DNA of 64,000 nucleotides, taken from positions 248,001 to 312,000 of the forward strand of contig NC_009922.1 of the NCBI RefSeq assembly GCF_000018325.1. Direction: 5' to 3'. Positions 1 through 9,077 of this stretch are shown here, one piece after another. The notes beneath the pieces are model-generated. The model searched no databases. It was not told the origin of the DNA and worked only from the letters and a program-made list of their open reading frames with translations. This DNA comes from Alkaliphilus oremlandii OhILAs (GTDB lineage Bacteria; Bacillota; Clostridia; Peptostreptococcales; Natronincolaceae). Each line of letters begins with the position of its first letter. Positions within the stretch are counted from its first letter, which is position 1. The translations under genes were made by a program, and so were the position numbers.

Positions 1-1034
1 TGGTAACAGCAGCGCAGAAGAAGATTAATAATAAATATAAGCTTTTATTATTAACGATCATACCAATAATCGCTTTTTTTCTATCTATTACATTGGGAAG
101 ATACTCTATAACAATTAAAGAAATATTTATCATATTAACATCTAAGCTTTTACAAAAGGACATAGATTATCCTAAGGTAATGGAAACCGTAATATTTCAA
201 GTAAGAATCCCTCGAATAATAGCTGCGATGATCGTCGGAAGCTCCCTAACAGTATCGGGCGCAGTTTATCAAGGGATGTTTAAAAACCCTATGGTTTCGC
301 CAGATATATTAGGCACATCAGCAGGAGCAGGGTTTGGAGCAGCGCTGGCAATATTGCTTTCATTTAGCTCCCTAGGAATTCAGGCAACTGCATTTATGTT
401 TGGGCTGATAGCCGTATTACTAACGTACACCATAAGCACAAAGGTAGGAAAAGGCGGAAACATAATGTTTGTATTTATATTAGCCGGTATTTTAGTAAGT
501 ACAGTATTTCAATCCTTTATATCATTATCCAAATATGTGGCGGACCCATACGACAAATTGCCTGCAATAACATTTTGGCTGATGGGAAGCTTAGCGTCGA
601 TCAGCCAAAGGGATGTATATACGATTCTAATACCATTTTTATTAGGAATTGTTCCATTGTTTTTAGTAAGATGGCACTTAAACACATTGTCCTTTGGAGA
701 AGAAGAGGCTAAAGCATTAGGTGTAGATACGAAGAAGCTAAGATTTTTAGTAATAATCTGTTCCACACTATTAACGGCTTCATCAATATCTGTAGCAGGG
801 ATGGTAGGTTGGGTTGGACTCATCGTACCGCATCTAGCTCGTATGGTAGTAGGTCCAGATTTCAAAGTATTATTACCTGCTTCAGCATTAATGGGTAGTA
901 CCTATTTACTTTTAGTAGACAATATAGCAAGAAGTGTGGCAGCAATAGAAATACCTTTAGGAATTTTAACGTCTTTAGTAGGAGCACCATTTTTTATATA
1001 TCTATTACTTAACACAAGGAAGGGATGGAATTGA
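1..1034 (+). CDS. FecCD-family metal-chelate ABC permease (5' edge)
   Basis: Inner-membrane permease of the FecCD/BtuC family, which moves iron-siderophore, cobalamin or other metal complexes inward. The reading frame is open from base 3, and bases 1-2 are TG, so the start codon may be an ATG cut by one base at the window edge. The first residues would then be VTAAQKKINN. The protein is strongly hydrophobic with about ten predicted membrane helices. It has the family pattern VRIPRIIAAMIVGSSL near the N-terminus and GLIVPHLAR near the C-terminus, the region that contacts the ATPase. Total length of about 343 residues fits the family. Its end overlaps the next gene, the ATPase, by 10 bases, so the two are translationally coupled. 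The transported complex cannot be read from the permease alone. Confidence 0.93.
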   Translation, partial: VTAAQKKINNKYKLLLLTIIPIIAFFLSITLGRYSITIKEIFIILTSKLLQKDIDYPKVMETVIFQVRIPRIIAAMIVGSSLTVSGAVYQGMFKNPMVSPDILGTSAGAGFGAALAILLSFSSLGIQATAFMFGLIAVLLTYTISTKVGKGGNIMFVFILAGILVSTVFQSFISLSKYVADPYDKLPAITFWLMGSLASISQRDVYTILIPFLLGIVPLFLVRWHLNTLSFGEEEAKALGVDTKKLRFLVIICSTLLTASSISVAGMVGWVGLIVPHLARMVVGPDFKVLLPASALMGSTYLLLVDNIARSVAAIEIPLGILTSLVGAPFFIYLLLNTRKGWN

Positions 1035-1819
1035 AGCTAGAAATAAACAATGTAAATTGCGGCTACCCTAAAAAGACCATACTTGAAAACATATCATTTG
1101 AAATAGGTACAGGAGATATACTTTGTATATTGGGCCCAAATGGCGTAGGGAAAACCACTCTATTTAAAACGATACTTGGGTTTTTGAAGCTACAAGGCGG
1201 AAGCATATTATTAGATGGACAAGATATAAACACATGGTCTAGAAAAGACTTTGCAAAGGCAATCGGATATGTTCCACAGGCACATACACCACCGTTTCCA
1301 TATAAGGTAAGAGAGGTTGTAGTAATGGGAAGAACTGCTCATTTAGGCATTTTCGCCTCCCCTTCTTTACAGGATTATGCAATAGCAGAAAAGGTAATAG
1401 ATTCATTGGGCATATCGTATTTGACGGATAGTGTTTATACAGAAATCAGCGGTGGGGAAAGGCAACTCGTATTAATAGCAAGAGCTTTGGCACAAGAGCC
1501 TAAAATATTAATAATGGATGAGCCCACCTCCAACTTAGACTATGGGAACCAAGTTAGGGTGCTAAAACATATAAAAGAGCTTTCAAAAAGAAATATAGGA
1601 ATCATTATGACATCTCACTTTCCGGATCATGCTTTTATGGCATCCACAAAGGTGCTGGCAATAAATCGGGGAGGTGAATATCGTATTGGGACACCGAAAG
1701 AAGTCGTTACATCTCAACTTTTACAGAGGATATATAATATCCGTGTTCAAATAGACACCGTAGTGGACAGGGTACATAACGATCATTTAAAAGTGTGTGT
1801 ACCAATACTGAAAGATTAA
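1025..1819 (+). CDS. FecE/BtuD-type ABC transporter ATPase
   Basis: Cytoplasmic ATPase that powers the preceding FecCD permease. It has a Walker A motif GPNGVGKT at about residues 37-44, a signature ISGGERQL, a Walker B region ILIMDEPTSNLD and a switch histidine in TSHFPDHA. Its 264 residues match the FepC/BtuD class. The start at 1025 lies inside the permease end, as is usual for this gene pair. Only this one ATPase of the importer type is present, while three lipoprotein binding proteins follow, so it probably serves all of them. Confidence 0.95.
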   Translation: MELKLEINNVNCGYPKKTILENISFEIGTGDILCILGPNGVGKTTLFKTILGFLKLQGGSILLDGQDINTWSRKDFAKAIGYVPQAHTPPFPYKVREVVVMGRTAHLGIFASPSLQDYAIAEKVIDSLGISYLTDSVYTEISGGERQLVLIARALAQEPKILIMDEPTSNLDYGNQVRVLKHIKELSKRNIGIIMTSHFPDHAFMASTKVLAINRGGEYRIGTPKEVVTSQLLQRIYNIRVQIDTVVDRVHNDHLKVCVPILKD

Positions 1820-1884
1820 AGCTTACAACTTCCAAGCGTTCATTGAAAGCTTGAGCTTTAATATTACAAGGGGGAATCAAAGAC

Positions 1885-2976
1885 ATGAAAATGATAAAGA
1901 ACAAATCGAAGGTATTGTTAAGCACAGTACTAATCTTGACCATGGTAATGAGTTTAATGATTGGTTGTACATCGAAGCCTACAAATTCAGAGCCAACAGT
2001 AAGTAAAGGTGCTGAGGAAATAGAACCGAAAACAAAAACGATAATAGATTCCGTAGGGAGAGAAGTGGAAATACCTACGAAAATAGAAAAAGTAGTGACA
2101 GTAGGGCCAGTAGGCGTACTTAATTGTTTTGTATTTACTATGGGAGAAGGTAATACAATAGCCAACGGATTGCCGCCGAGATTTGCTAAAAGTAAGAACT
2201 GGAAATATCATTCAATATTTAACCCAGCAATCGCTACCAATCCAGTAGTTGAAGATGGAAATGCAGTATCAATGGAAACCTTAATCGAGATAAATCCAGA
2301 TATTGTATTGACCATGGATGAAAAAACAGCAGATGATATATGGAATAAAGGAATGAATGCAATTGTTTTGAATTGGAAAAATCCAGAGGATGTAAAGGAA
2401 GCGGTTAACTTATTAGGGCAAATATACAACAAGCCAGAAAGAGCGGAAGAATACAGCAAATATTTTGATCGTACTTTGGCAAAAGTCAAAGATACGGCTT
2501 CTAAAATATCCGAGGAAAAAAGAGTTCGTGTTTTAAATACATCATTGGGAAGTTTGTCTCAGCCCCATGTTATAGCAGAATGGTGGATCGAAGAAGCAGG
2601 TGGAATCAGTGTAACTGGCGGAATTGAAAGAAAGCAAAGACTAGAATTTTCTTTAGAACAGCTATTAGAGTGGAATCCTGAGGTTATGATAGTATCCAGT
2701 CAGGATGATAAGGAATTAGCTTACAGTGATGAAAGATTTAAAGATCTAGAGGCAGTAAAAAATAAAAGAATATATGTAACACCTTCATTTGGTCATGTAT
2801 GGGCAAACCGTACGATGGAACAGCCACTTACGGTTCTATGGGCAGCAAAGTTATTTTACCCTGAAGAATTTAAGGATATCAACATGAATGAAGAGTTAAA
2901 ATTATTCTCTGAAAAATTCTTTAGCTACAAGCTATCGGATGAGGAAAGCAAAGAAATCCTGGGAGATATGAACTAA
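1885..2976 (+). CDS. Metal-complex ABC solute-binding lipoprotein 1
   Basis: Extracellular lipid-anchored binding protein of the BtuF/FepB (TroA-like helical backbone) class. A signal peptide ends in a lipobox with the anchor Cys at residue 28 (SLMIGC). The mature part opens with the family pattern in which a short strand (IIDSVGREVEIP) precedes KVVTVGP. LEQLLEWNPEVMIV lies in the C-terminal lobe. A good ribosome site (AAGGGGGAAT) stands upstream. The gene follows the permease and ATPase by 65 bases and precedes the DUF364 gene by 16 bases, so it is probably part of the same operon. The ligand is unknown; family members bind siderophores, haem, corrinoids or free metal chelates. Confidence 0.9.
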   Translation: MKMIKNKSKVLLSTVLILTMVMSLMIGCTSKPTNSEPTVSKGAEEIEPKTKTIIDSVGREVEIPTKIEKVVTVGPVGVLNCFVFTMGEGNTIANGLPPRFAKSKNWKYHSIFNPAIATNPVVEDGNAVSMETLIEINPDIVLTMDEKTADDIWNKGMNAIVLNWKNPEDVKEAVNLLGQIYNKPERAEEYSKYFDRTLAKVKDTASKISEEKRVRVLNTSLGSLSQPHVIAEWWIEEAGGISVTGGIERKQRLEFSLEQLLEWNPEVMIVSSQDDKELAYSDERFKDLEAVKNKRIYVTPSFGHVWANRTMEQPLTVLWAAKLFYPEEFKDINMNEELKLFSEKFFSYKLSDEESKEILGDMN

Positions 2977-2992
2977 ACGAAGAAAGGAAAAG

Positions 2993-3874
2993 ATGGCAAT
3001 GAAAAGACCAAATCCTTTAATTGAAGCTTATCGTTATATAAAAAATATTTATGAAATTGAATCAATGGACCCAGGGATCTTGGAGAAAATAATTTTTTCT
3101 CCGAAATGGACGGGTGTTTTTGCAGATAGAGGTCAAACAGGTGTAGCTTTCAATTATGCAGGAGAACATCTAGTTTATGGTCCAGTGAAGGATTTAAATT
3201 CAATTGAAGGTCTTAAAAGATTTATAGGACAAAGTTTATTTAGCTTAGCAGAATATCTCCTTCCTTTGGATGAGGATATACATATGCGCTCTATTTGCCT
3301 ATCTACCCTCAATGCACTTTCTAGACCACTGATCCTTAGGGGCTATCCTAAGGACCAAGCAATAACGAAGTTCAATGCTTCTAAGGATATAGATTTTATT
3401 CTGCCAGAAGATATTGTTGTAATTATCGGATATGGTAGACTCATAGATCAGGTATATGGAAGATGTAAAGAATTGCATGTTATGGATATGCGGCCTAAGC
3501 ATAAGCTGACTTCAATGTGTATTGATAAAAATATAGGCTATGGAAGTAAAAATACTTTTATTCATTCATCTGAAGAAAATGAAGAGATTCTTTCCAAGGC
3601 AGATGTTGTCCTAATAACAGGAGCTACACTAGTAAATGGAACGTTTTTAGAACTAATCAAATATTCAAAAGTAGCTCGAGTTATAGGAATGTATGGACCA
3701 AGTGCGCAAATTCTTCCAGATATACTATTAAACAGTGGCATAAACTATATCGGCTCTAGTATTGTTACAAAGCCGGATGTATTAGAATCCATTTTAATGG
3801 ATAATTTTAGCACTCGGCATATGTTTAAGGATTGTATGGACAACTATGTAATAAAGGGGATAAATCAATGCTAA
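2993..3874 (+). CDS. DUF4213/DUF364 putative metal-chelation protein
   Basis: A 293-residue soluble protein that fits the DUF4213 plus DUF364 architecture. The N-terminal third contains GQTGVAFNYAGEHLVYGPVK. The C-terminal half is a Rossmann-like domain with DIVVIIGYGRLIDQV and ADVVLITGATLVNGT, ending in a conserved MYGPSAQILPD segment. Known structures of this family combine an enolase-like N-terminal fold with a Rossmann fold, and a role in heavy-metal chelation was proposed for them; the activity is not established. The gene overlaps the radical SAM gene by seven bases (ATGCTAA), which suggests stoichiometric co-production. Its place among metal-chelate transporter genes supports a role in handling or building a metal ligand, which is inference. 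Confidence 0.85.
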   Translation: MAMKRPNPLIEAYRYIKNIYEIESMDPGILEKIIFSPKWTGVFADRGQTGVAFNYAGEHLVYGPVKDLNSIEGLKRFIGQSLFSLAEYLLPLDEDIHMRSICLSTLNALSRPLILRGYPKDQAITKFNASKDIDFILPEDIVVIIGYGRLIDQVYGRCKELHVMDMRPKHKLTSMCIDKNIGYGSKNTFIHSSEENEEILSKADVVLITGATLVNGTFLELIKYSKVARVIGMYGPSAQILPDILLNSGINYIGSSIVTKPDVLESILMDNFSTRHMFKDCMDNYVIKGINQC

Positions 3875-4689
3875 ATGAGATTATGGAAATGTCAGATGAG
3901 GACCTGTTTCTAAAAGCACAGGAAATCGGATCGTATAAAAGAAAGATAAATACAGGGCCTGCCATTATTACAGGAGCCTGCTTAACCCAGCCTCACTGTA
4001 ACCATTGCAAATGGGATAGCTTCAAGTCAGGAGATCATGCATTTTCACAAAAAAACTCTTTAGAATCTGTAATAGAGCGTGGAAAACTGATGGAGAGCAT
4101 AGGGGTTCATCGTATATTTACTGCAACGGGTTGGATGGGGCACACCATACCTGCTGATTATCCACTGTATATAGAGGCACTAAAAGCTCATACGAATATG
4201 GAGGTCTTTGGTTTATTTGGGGCTATTGATAAGGAAAGCTTAAAGGCACTACAGTCTGCAGGGATGGATGGATACTTATGTGGAATAGAATCACCAAACG
4301 AAGATATTTATAAAAAGTTCCGCCCTGGTGGGGATACATTAAGTGATCGATTAAAAACATTATATGATATGAAAGCGTTGGGCTTAAAGGTTTGGAGTGG
4401 TTTTTTAGTTGGGCTTGGGGAGACGAAGGAAGATGTAATGAAAGGACTAGAAATACTAAAAGATTTAGAACCAGAATCCCTGTCGATTCTACCCTTTACT
4501 CCTTATCCATTTACGAACATGATGGGAGAAAATCCTGCCAATCCATTGCACTGGGCAAGAACAGTAGCACAAGCTCATTTGTATATGCCCAATGCCAATA
4601 TATTTTCGGATTCAAAGGTTGGATTTTATGGAAAGTTTAGTGAATTAACAGGAGCAAATGGGAGCTATATTTTTCCAAGAAAAGAATAA
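3868..4689 (+). CDS. Radical SAM enzyme, C-x5-C-x2-C type (HmdB/BioB-like)
   Basis: A 273-residue radical S-adenosylmethionine enzyme. The cluster-binding cysteines are at residues 38, 44 and 47 (ACLTQPHCNHCKW), which gives C-x5-C-x2-C instead of the usual C-x3-C-x2-C. This spacing is known from HmdB, the enzyme linked to the iron-guanylylpyridinol cofactor of [Fe]-hydrogenase. The rest resembles the BioB/HydE/HmdB group: an ATGWMGH segment, YLCGIESPNEDIYKKFRPGG and WSGFLVGLGETKEDV. I chose the ATG at 3868 because AAGGGGA stands just upstream, although the frame is open from 3832. The start lies inside the DUF364 gene. No other Hmd cofactor gene is visible in the window, so the product may be a different ligand. 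Confidence 0.88.
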   Translation: MLNEIMEMSDEDLFLKAQEIGSYKRKINTGPAIITGACLTQPHCNHCKWDSFKSGDHAFSQKNSLESVIERGKLMESIGVHRIFTATGWMGHTIPADYPLYIEALKAHTNMEVFGLFGAIDKESLKALQSAGMDGYLCGIESPNEDIYKKFRPGGDTLSDRLKTLYDMKALGLKVWSGFLVGLGETKEDVMKGLEILKDLEPESLSILPFTPYPFTNMMGENPANPLHWARTVAQAHLYMPNANIFSDSKVGFYGKFSELTGANGSYIFPRKE

Positions 4690-4763
4690 ACAAGGAGCAT
4701 AATAAAATACAACGGATACAATGATACCAATCAAAAGCAAAAGAACTTGAGGGGGCTAAATCA

Positions 4764-5897
4764 ATGAAAAAATGTAATAGAATAATCAGTATGATACTAA
4801 CGATCATTATGCTTTCAGCAATGATTGTTGGGTGTAGCAATAAGACTTTAGAAGCGCAACAATTAGAAGGATCGAAAACAGAAACCCCAGCGGCTTCCTC
4901 TGAAGCTGAAACAAAAATAGTAACCAATTTAAATGGAACTGAAATTGAAGTCCCTGTGAATGTAGAGAGGGTGGCTGCTTTATTTGGCCCTTCCTACGAG
5001 AAAATATATCTTTTGAATGCAGAAGATAAAATTGTTGCAGCAGGAGATTTTCATAAGGGTGGCTGGCCTTGGTCCAATCAAATTTATAAAAGACTAGATA
5101 CTGTAGTAGGGATTGAAAATGCACATTCTAGTTTGAATATAGAGAATTTATTAAAATATGAACCACAGGTTGTATTTTATTTTCCGAACCCAGAAGCAGT
5201 TGCTTCAATAAATGAAGCTGGAATGGTTGCTATTCCAATGGCATCTACGGGAAAATTTGAAGATACTAAGAACGTATTAACCGTATATGCGGATGTACTG
5301 GGAGGGGAAGCTGTAGATATTGCTAAAAAATATGCAAATTATTTTGATGAAAAAGTTAAATTGGTAACGGATATTACTTCTAAAATTTCAAAAGAGGACA
5401 GGCCAGATGTTTATTTCTCCAATCAAAACATTCTATGGACAGCAGGGAAGAAGTCGGACATGGTGGAAGTCATTGAACTTGCAGGAGGTAATTGCGTACA
5501 TAAGGAGATCGAAGGTGGCTCTAAAAATGAAATAACAATTGAGCAGCTGCTAGAATGGAACCCTGATTATATTTTTGTAGATCATGCTGGTTCTTCTGGG
5601 AATGCAACTGCAGAAGAAGTTATTAAGGATATGTTGGATGACAACAGATATGAACAAATAAAGGCAATAAAAAATGACAATATATATATTTCTCCAACTG
5701 GTGTATTTTTTTGGGATGCTGGTCAACAGAAGGTTCTAATGCTTATGTGGATGGCAAAGCACTTACACCCGGAACATTTTTCAGCTTTAGATATGGCACA
5801 GGAGCTAAAATATTTTTATAAGGAGTTTTACCGATACGATTTAACGGATCAAGAGACCGATAGAATTTTAAAGCACTTAAATCCCATGGTCAACTAA
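4764..5897 (+). CDS. Metal-complex ABC solute-binding lipoprotein 2
   Basis: Second BtuF/FepB-like lipoprotein of the island, 377 residues. The lipobox Cys is at residue 24 (MIVGC). After a spacer rich in Ser, Glu and Ala, the family opening (LNGTEIEVPVNVERVAAL) appears, then DKIVAAGD and a C-terminal lobe with QLLEWNPDYIFVDH. It carries an aromatic stretch GGWPWSNQ near residue 95 that the other two binding proteins lack, so its ligand pocket may differ. The start has a GAGGGGG ribosome site. It lies between the radical SAM and MoeA-like genes, without its own permease. Confidence 0.88.
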   Translation: MKKCNRIISMILTIIMLSAMIVGCSNKTLEAQQLEGSKTETPAASSEAETKIVTNLNGTEIEVPVNVERVAALFGPSYEKIYLLNAEDKIVAAGDFHKGGWPWSNQIYKRLDTVVGIENAHSSLNIENLLKYEPQVVFYFPNPEAVASINEAGMVAIPMASTGKFEDTKNVLTVYADVLGGEAVDIAKKYANYFDEKVKLVTDITSKISKEDRPDVYFSNQNILWTAGKKSDMVEVIELAGGNCVHKEIEGGSKNEITIEQLLEWNPDYIFVDHAGSSGNATAEEVIKDMLDDNRYEQIKAIKNDNIYISPTGVFFWDAGQQKVLMLMWMAKHLHPEHFSALDMAQELKYFYKEFYRYDLTDQETDRILKHLNPMVN

Positions 5898-5939
5898 CTT
5901 CCAGTCAAACAAAATTACGAATAGAAAGGGGACAAGGTT

Positions 5940-7145
5940 ATGAAGGAACATAAAGTAGTTGTGCCATCAAGAGAAGAATATATAGAACTTGCAACATCTC
6001 TAGCAAAGTTTGATAGAAGAACAGAAATTGTTTCCTTAAAAGAAAGTGTAGGTCGTGTAACAGCAAAGGATATTTATGCGCTCCATACGTTACCGAACCA
6101 ACCAACAAGTGCTATGGATGGGATCGCTGTTCGGTTTGAAGCGTTCACATCGAAGGAGGTAGATCCTACTGCTTGGGAATTGGGAAAAGAATATGTTTTT
6201 AGTAATACAGGTGTTGCAATCCCAACAGAATATGACACAGCAATCCCAATCGAACATGTGAAATTTGATAATAATAACAGACTCCATATAAATAAAATTC
6301 CATCCTGCAGAGGAGAAAATGTTGTTCCACGTGGAAAGAATATGAAAGAGGGTGAGCTACTAGTACCTGCTGAATATGTAATTACCCCCTTGCAGTTAGG
6401 AGTACTTGCATCGGGCGGTATTTGTGAAATTGAAGTAATAGCAAAACCTAAAGTAGCAATAATACCTACTGGAAACGAGCTTGTGCCAGCTGGTGCAGTA
6501 CTACCCCTGGGAAAAAACATAGAAACAAACAGCATTGTATTAGAAGCACTCATTAAAGAGTGGGGTGGGGAGCCTATCGTTTATCCCATCATACCAGATG
6601 ATCCCGTTTATATTTATGATATTTTATATCATGCCCTAAAGCAGAGCGATATGGTTATATTCAATGGTGGATCTTCAAAAGGAACACATGATTTCGGTAA
6701 AGAAATTTTAGGTAAAATAGGACAAGTATATGCCTATGAGGTAGCACATGGACCAGGTAAGCACACCAGTCTTACTGTTGCTGGCAATAAACTGATAGTA
6801 GGTCTTGTTGGGCCACCTGGCGGAACGGAGCTAACAGCACCTTGGTATGTAAAACCACTGATTAATAAATATCTATGTAAGCCAGATGTACAAGCACCGA
6901 AATTAGAAGTCAAATTATTAAATGAAATCAGCTCATCTGCTCCTTTTGATTTCTATATACAACTAATAGTTAGTCAACAAGATGGAGAATATGTTGCTAC
7001 AAGGATCAAGATGTTCAATGCTACAAGAGCACAATTAGCAGTACAAGCCAACGCAATTCTGTGTGTTCCAAGGGGCGTTGTTTTTAAAAAAGGAGAGACT
7101 GTGGCTGTTGAGTTGAAAATACCTATAGAGTACATATCAGCTTAA
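5940..7145 (+). CDS. MoeA-like molybdopterin molybdotransferase paralogue
   Basis: A 401-residue protein with the full MoeA fold order. MoeA normally inserts molybdate into adenylylated molybdopterin. SAMDG at residues 57-61 is retained. Other core motifs differ from typical MoeA: TGNE at 177-180 where TGDE is usual, ETN near 195 where DSN is usual, NGGSSKG at 242-248 where SGGVSVG is usual, and GLVGPPGG at 288-295 where GLPGNPVS is usual. No mogA, mobA or moaA gene lies nearby. The neighbours are metal-chelate binding proteins, a radical SAM enzyme and a GTPase. It may be a true MoeA for a specialised enzyme, or a repurposed paralogue that loads another metal or ligand. I cannot decide this from sequence. 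Confidence 0.85.
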   Translation: MKEHKVVVPSREEYIELATSLAKFDRRTEIVSLKESVGRVTAKDIYALHTLPNQPTSAMDGIAVRFEAFTSKEVDPTAWELGKEYVFSNTGVAIPTEYDTAIPIEHVKFDNNNRLHINKIPSCRGENVVPRGKNMKEGELLVPAEYVITPLQLGVLASGGICEIEVIAKPKVAIIPTGNELVPAGAVLPLGKNIETNSIVLEALIKEWGGEPIVYPIIPDDPVYIYDILYHALKQSDMVIFNGGSSKGTHDFGKEILGKIGQVYAYEVAHGPGKHTSLTVAGNKLIVGLVGPPGGTELTAPWYVKPLINKYLCKPDVQAPKLEVKLLNEISSSAPFDFYIQLIVSQQDGEYVATRIKMFNATRAQLAVQANAILCVPRGVVFKKGETVAVELKIPIEYISA

Positions 7146-7209
7146 AAATATTTCTATTTCATAAACTAAAAAATTATATGGATTTTTAAACAAAAGGGGA
7201 GGTTTTATA

Positions 7210-8352
7210 ATGTTTAAAAAGTATTCAATGAAGACAAGTAAAATGGCATTACTATTAATTGTAGTACTACTTATGGTATCGATGGCAGGATGTACTAAAA
7301 AAGCAGACGAAGCCATAAACAACACTCCTGAGCAAGTAGAACAAGCGCAGCAAGACGAAAGCACTACACGGGTAATAAAGGATATGGCAGGTAGAGAAGT
7401 AGAGATTCCTAAAGAAATTAACAAGGTTTTTACTACAAGCGGTGTAGGAACCATAGCATTATACAGTATAAATCCGAGCAAAATGGCCGGATTAAACTCT
7501 AAACTTACTGCCTTAGAGGAAAAATATCTTACAAAAGAGTATCAACAGCTTCCTATATTGGGGAGCTATAAAGATGCAAGCAGTGGAAATGCCGAAGAAA
7601 TATTAAAAGCAAAGCCAGATATTATAATTTCAATGGGAAATATAGATGAAAGATGGATAAAGGATGCTGATGAATCCCAAGAGAAGTTAGGAATCCCATT
7701 CTTAATGATAGATGGTGATCTTGAAAACCTTCATAAGACCTATGAATTTTTAGGCGATATATTGGGCGAAGAGGAAAGATGCAAGAAACTAAGTGAATAT
7801 TGTAAAAACACCATAGAAGAAGTGAAGACCATCGCAAGCACAATCCCAATGGAAGAAAGAATAAAAGTATATTACGGAACAACACAAGGTCCTTTAGTAA
7901 CAAACGTAACGGGATCCATCCATACGCAAGCTATAGATTTAGTTGGCGCAATCAATGCAGCAGAAGTAACTGTTGAAAAGATGTCGGGTGGAGTAGAAGT
8001 GTCTATGGAACAGGTTTTAAATTGGAATCCAGATAAAATAATAGCGGCTAAAGGTATGGAAGGGAATGAAGGTTCCTATGAAATAATAACAAAAGATTCA
8101 AAATGGAAGGATATTAAAGCAGTGCAAAACAATCAAGTATATGCAATACCAAATGCGCCATTTAATTGGTTCGATAGACCACCATCAGTAAATCGGGTAA
8201 TCGGTGTTAAGTGGCTGGGCAATTTAATTTATCCAGAAAGGTTTAATTATGATATGAATAAGGAAACAAAGGATTTTTATGAAATGTTTTATCACCGTGC
8301 TCTGACAGACGATGAGGTAGCAGAAATACTAGAAAATGCTATGCCCAGATAA
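7210..8352 (+). CDS. Metal-complex ABC solute-binding lipoprotein 3
   Basis: Third BtuF/FepB-like lipoprotein of the island, 380 residues. The lipobox Cys is at residue 28 (VSMAGC). The start of the mature domain reads VIKDMAGREVEIPKEINKVF, typical of iron-complex binding proteins. The C-terminal lobe has QVLNWNPDKIIAAKG followed by a DRPPSVNRVIGVKWLGNL segment common in this family. A ribosome site AAGGGGAGG precedes the ATG. It lies 65 bases after the MoeA-like gene and 28 bases before the GTPase gene, in apparent operon order. Confidence 0.9.
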   Translation: MFKKYSMKTSKMALLLIVVLLMVSMAGCTKKADEAINNTPEQVEQAQQDESTTRVIKDMAGREVEIPKEINKVFTTSGVGTIALYSINPSKMAGLNSKLTALEEKYLTKEYQQLPILGSYKDASSGNAEEILKAKPDIIISMGNIDERWIKDADESQEKLGIPFLMIDGDLENLHKTYEFLGDILGEEERCKKLSEYCKNTIEEVKTIASTIPMEERIKVYYGTTQGPLVTNVTGSIHTQAIDLVGAINAAEVTVEKMSGGVEVSMEQVLNWNPDKIIAAKGMEGNEGSYEIITKDSKWKDIKAVQNNQVYAIPNAPFNWFDRPPSVNRVIGVKWLGNLIYPERFNYDMNKETKDFYEMFYHRALTDDEVAEILENAMPR

Positions 8353-8379
8353 TAAAGCACCTTAGAGGAAGTGATATGA

Positions 8380-9063
8380 ATGAAAATAGTTACAGTTTCC
8401 GGACCTCCGTCATCGGGAAAAACTTCGATTACACTGAAAGTAATAGAAATATTAAAAAGAGAAGCCTTTAAAATTGGGGTTGTAAAATTTGATAGCTTAT
8501 CCACGTACGATGATATACTCTATGAAAAAACAGGGGTGAAGGTGAAGGTTGGACTTTCTGGTAACCTTTGCCCAGACCATTTCTATATAAGCAATATAGA
8601 AGATTGTGTTCAATGGGGAATAAGTGAAGAACTAGATATGCTCATAAGCGAAAGTGCGGGCCTCTGTAACAGATGTTCCCCTCATATAAAGGATGTATTG
8701 TCCATCTGTGTTATAGATAATCTGTCAGGAGTCAATACGCCTAAAAAAATAGGACCGATGCTAAAACTAGCAGATATAGTTGTTATAACGAAAGGTGATA
8801 TAGTATCCCAAGCAGAGCGGGAAGTATTTGCATTTAGGGTAAAGCAAGCAAATCCTAGAGCATCTATAATTTTTATCAATGGAATAACGGGTCAAGGGTC
8901 TTATGATTTAGCCGTTAAGCTGAAAGAAGCGAAAGCCTTTAATAGTCTTGAGAATAAAAGGCTCAGGTTTTCTATGCCTTCTGCTCTGTGTTCCTATTGC
9001 GTAGGAGAAACAAGAATAGGAGAAGAATATCAATCGGGAAACATAAAAAAGATGAAGATATAG
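8380..9063 (+). CDS. HypB/CobW-like P-loop GTPase
   Basis: A 227-residue cytoplasmic nucleotide-binding protein of the SIMIBI class related to HypB, UreG and CobW, which are metallochaperone GTPases. The P-loop GPPSSGKT is at residues 8-15, and VVITKGD near residue 130 is the likely base-specificity (NKxD-like) element. Two CxxC pairs are visible, in GLCNRC near residue 97 and ALCSYC near the C-terminus, and both could bind metal. No hydrogenase or urease genes lie in the window, so the client is unlikely to be those enzymes. A start two bases earlier in another frame is not supported. The gene is closely followed by the soluble ABC ATPase gene (14 bases). Confidence 0.8.
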   Translation: MKIVTVSGPPSSGKTSITLKVIEILKREAFKIGVVKFDSLSTYDDILYEKTGVKVKVGLSGNLCPDHFYISNIEDCVQWGISEELDMLISESAGLCNRCSPHIKDVLSICVIDNLSGVNTPKKIGPMLKLADIVVITKGDIVSQAEREVFAFRVKQANPRASIIFINGITGQGSYDLAVKLKEAKAFNSLENKRLRFSMPSALCSYCVGETRIGEEYQSGNIKKMKI

Positions 9064-9077
9064 CTTGGAGGGATCAT

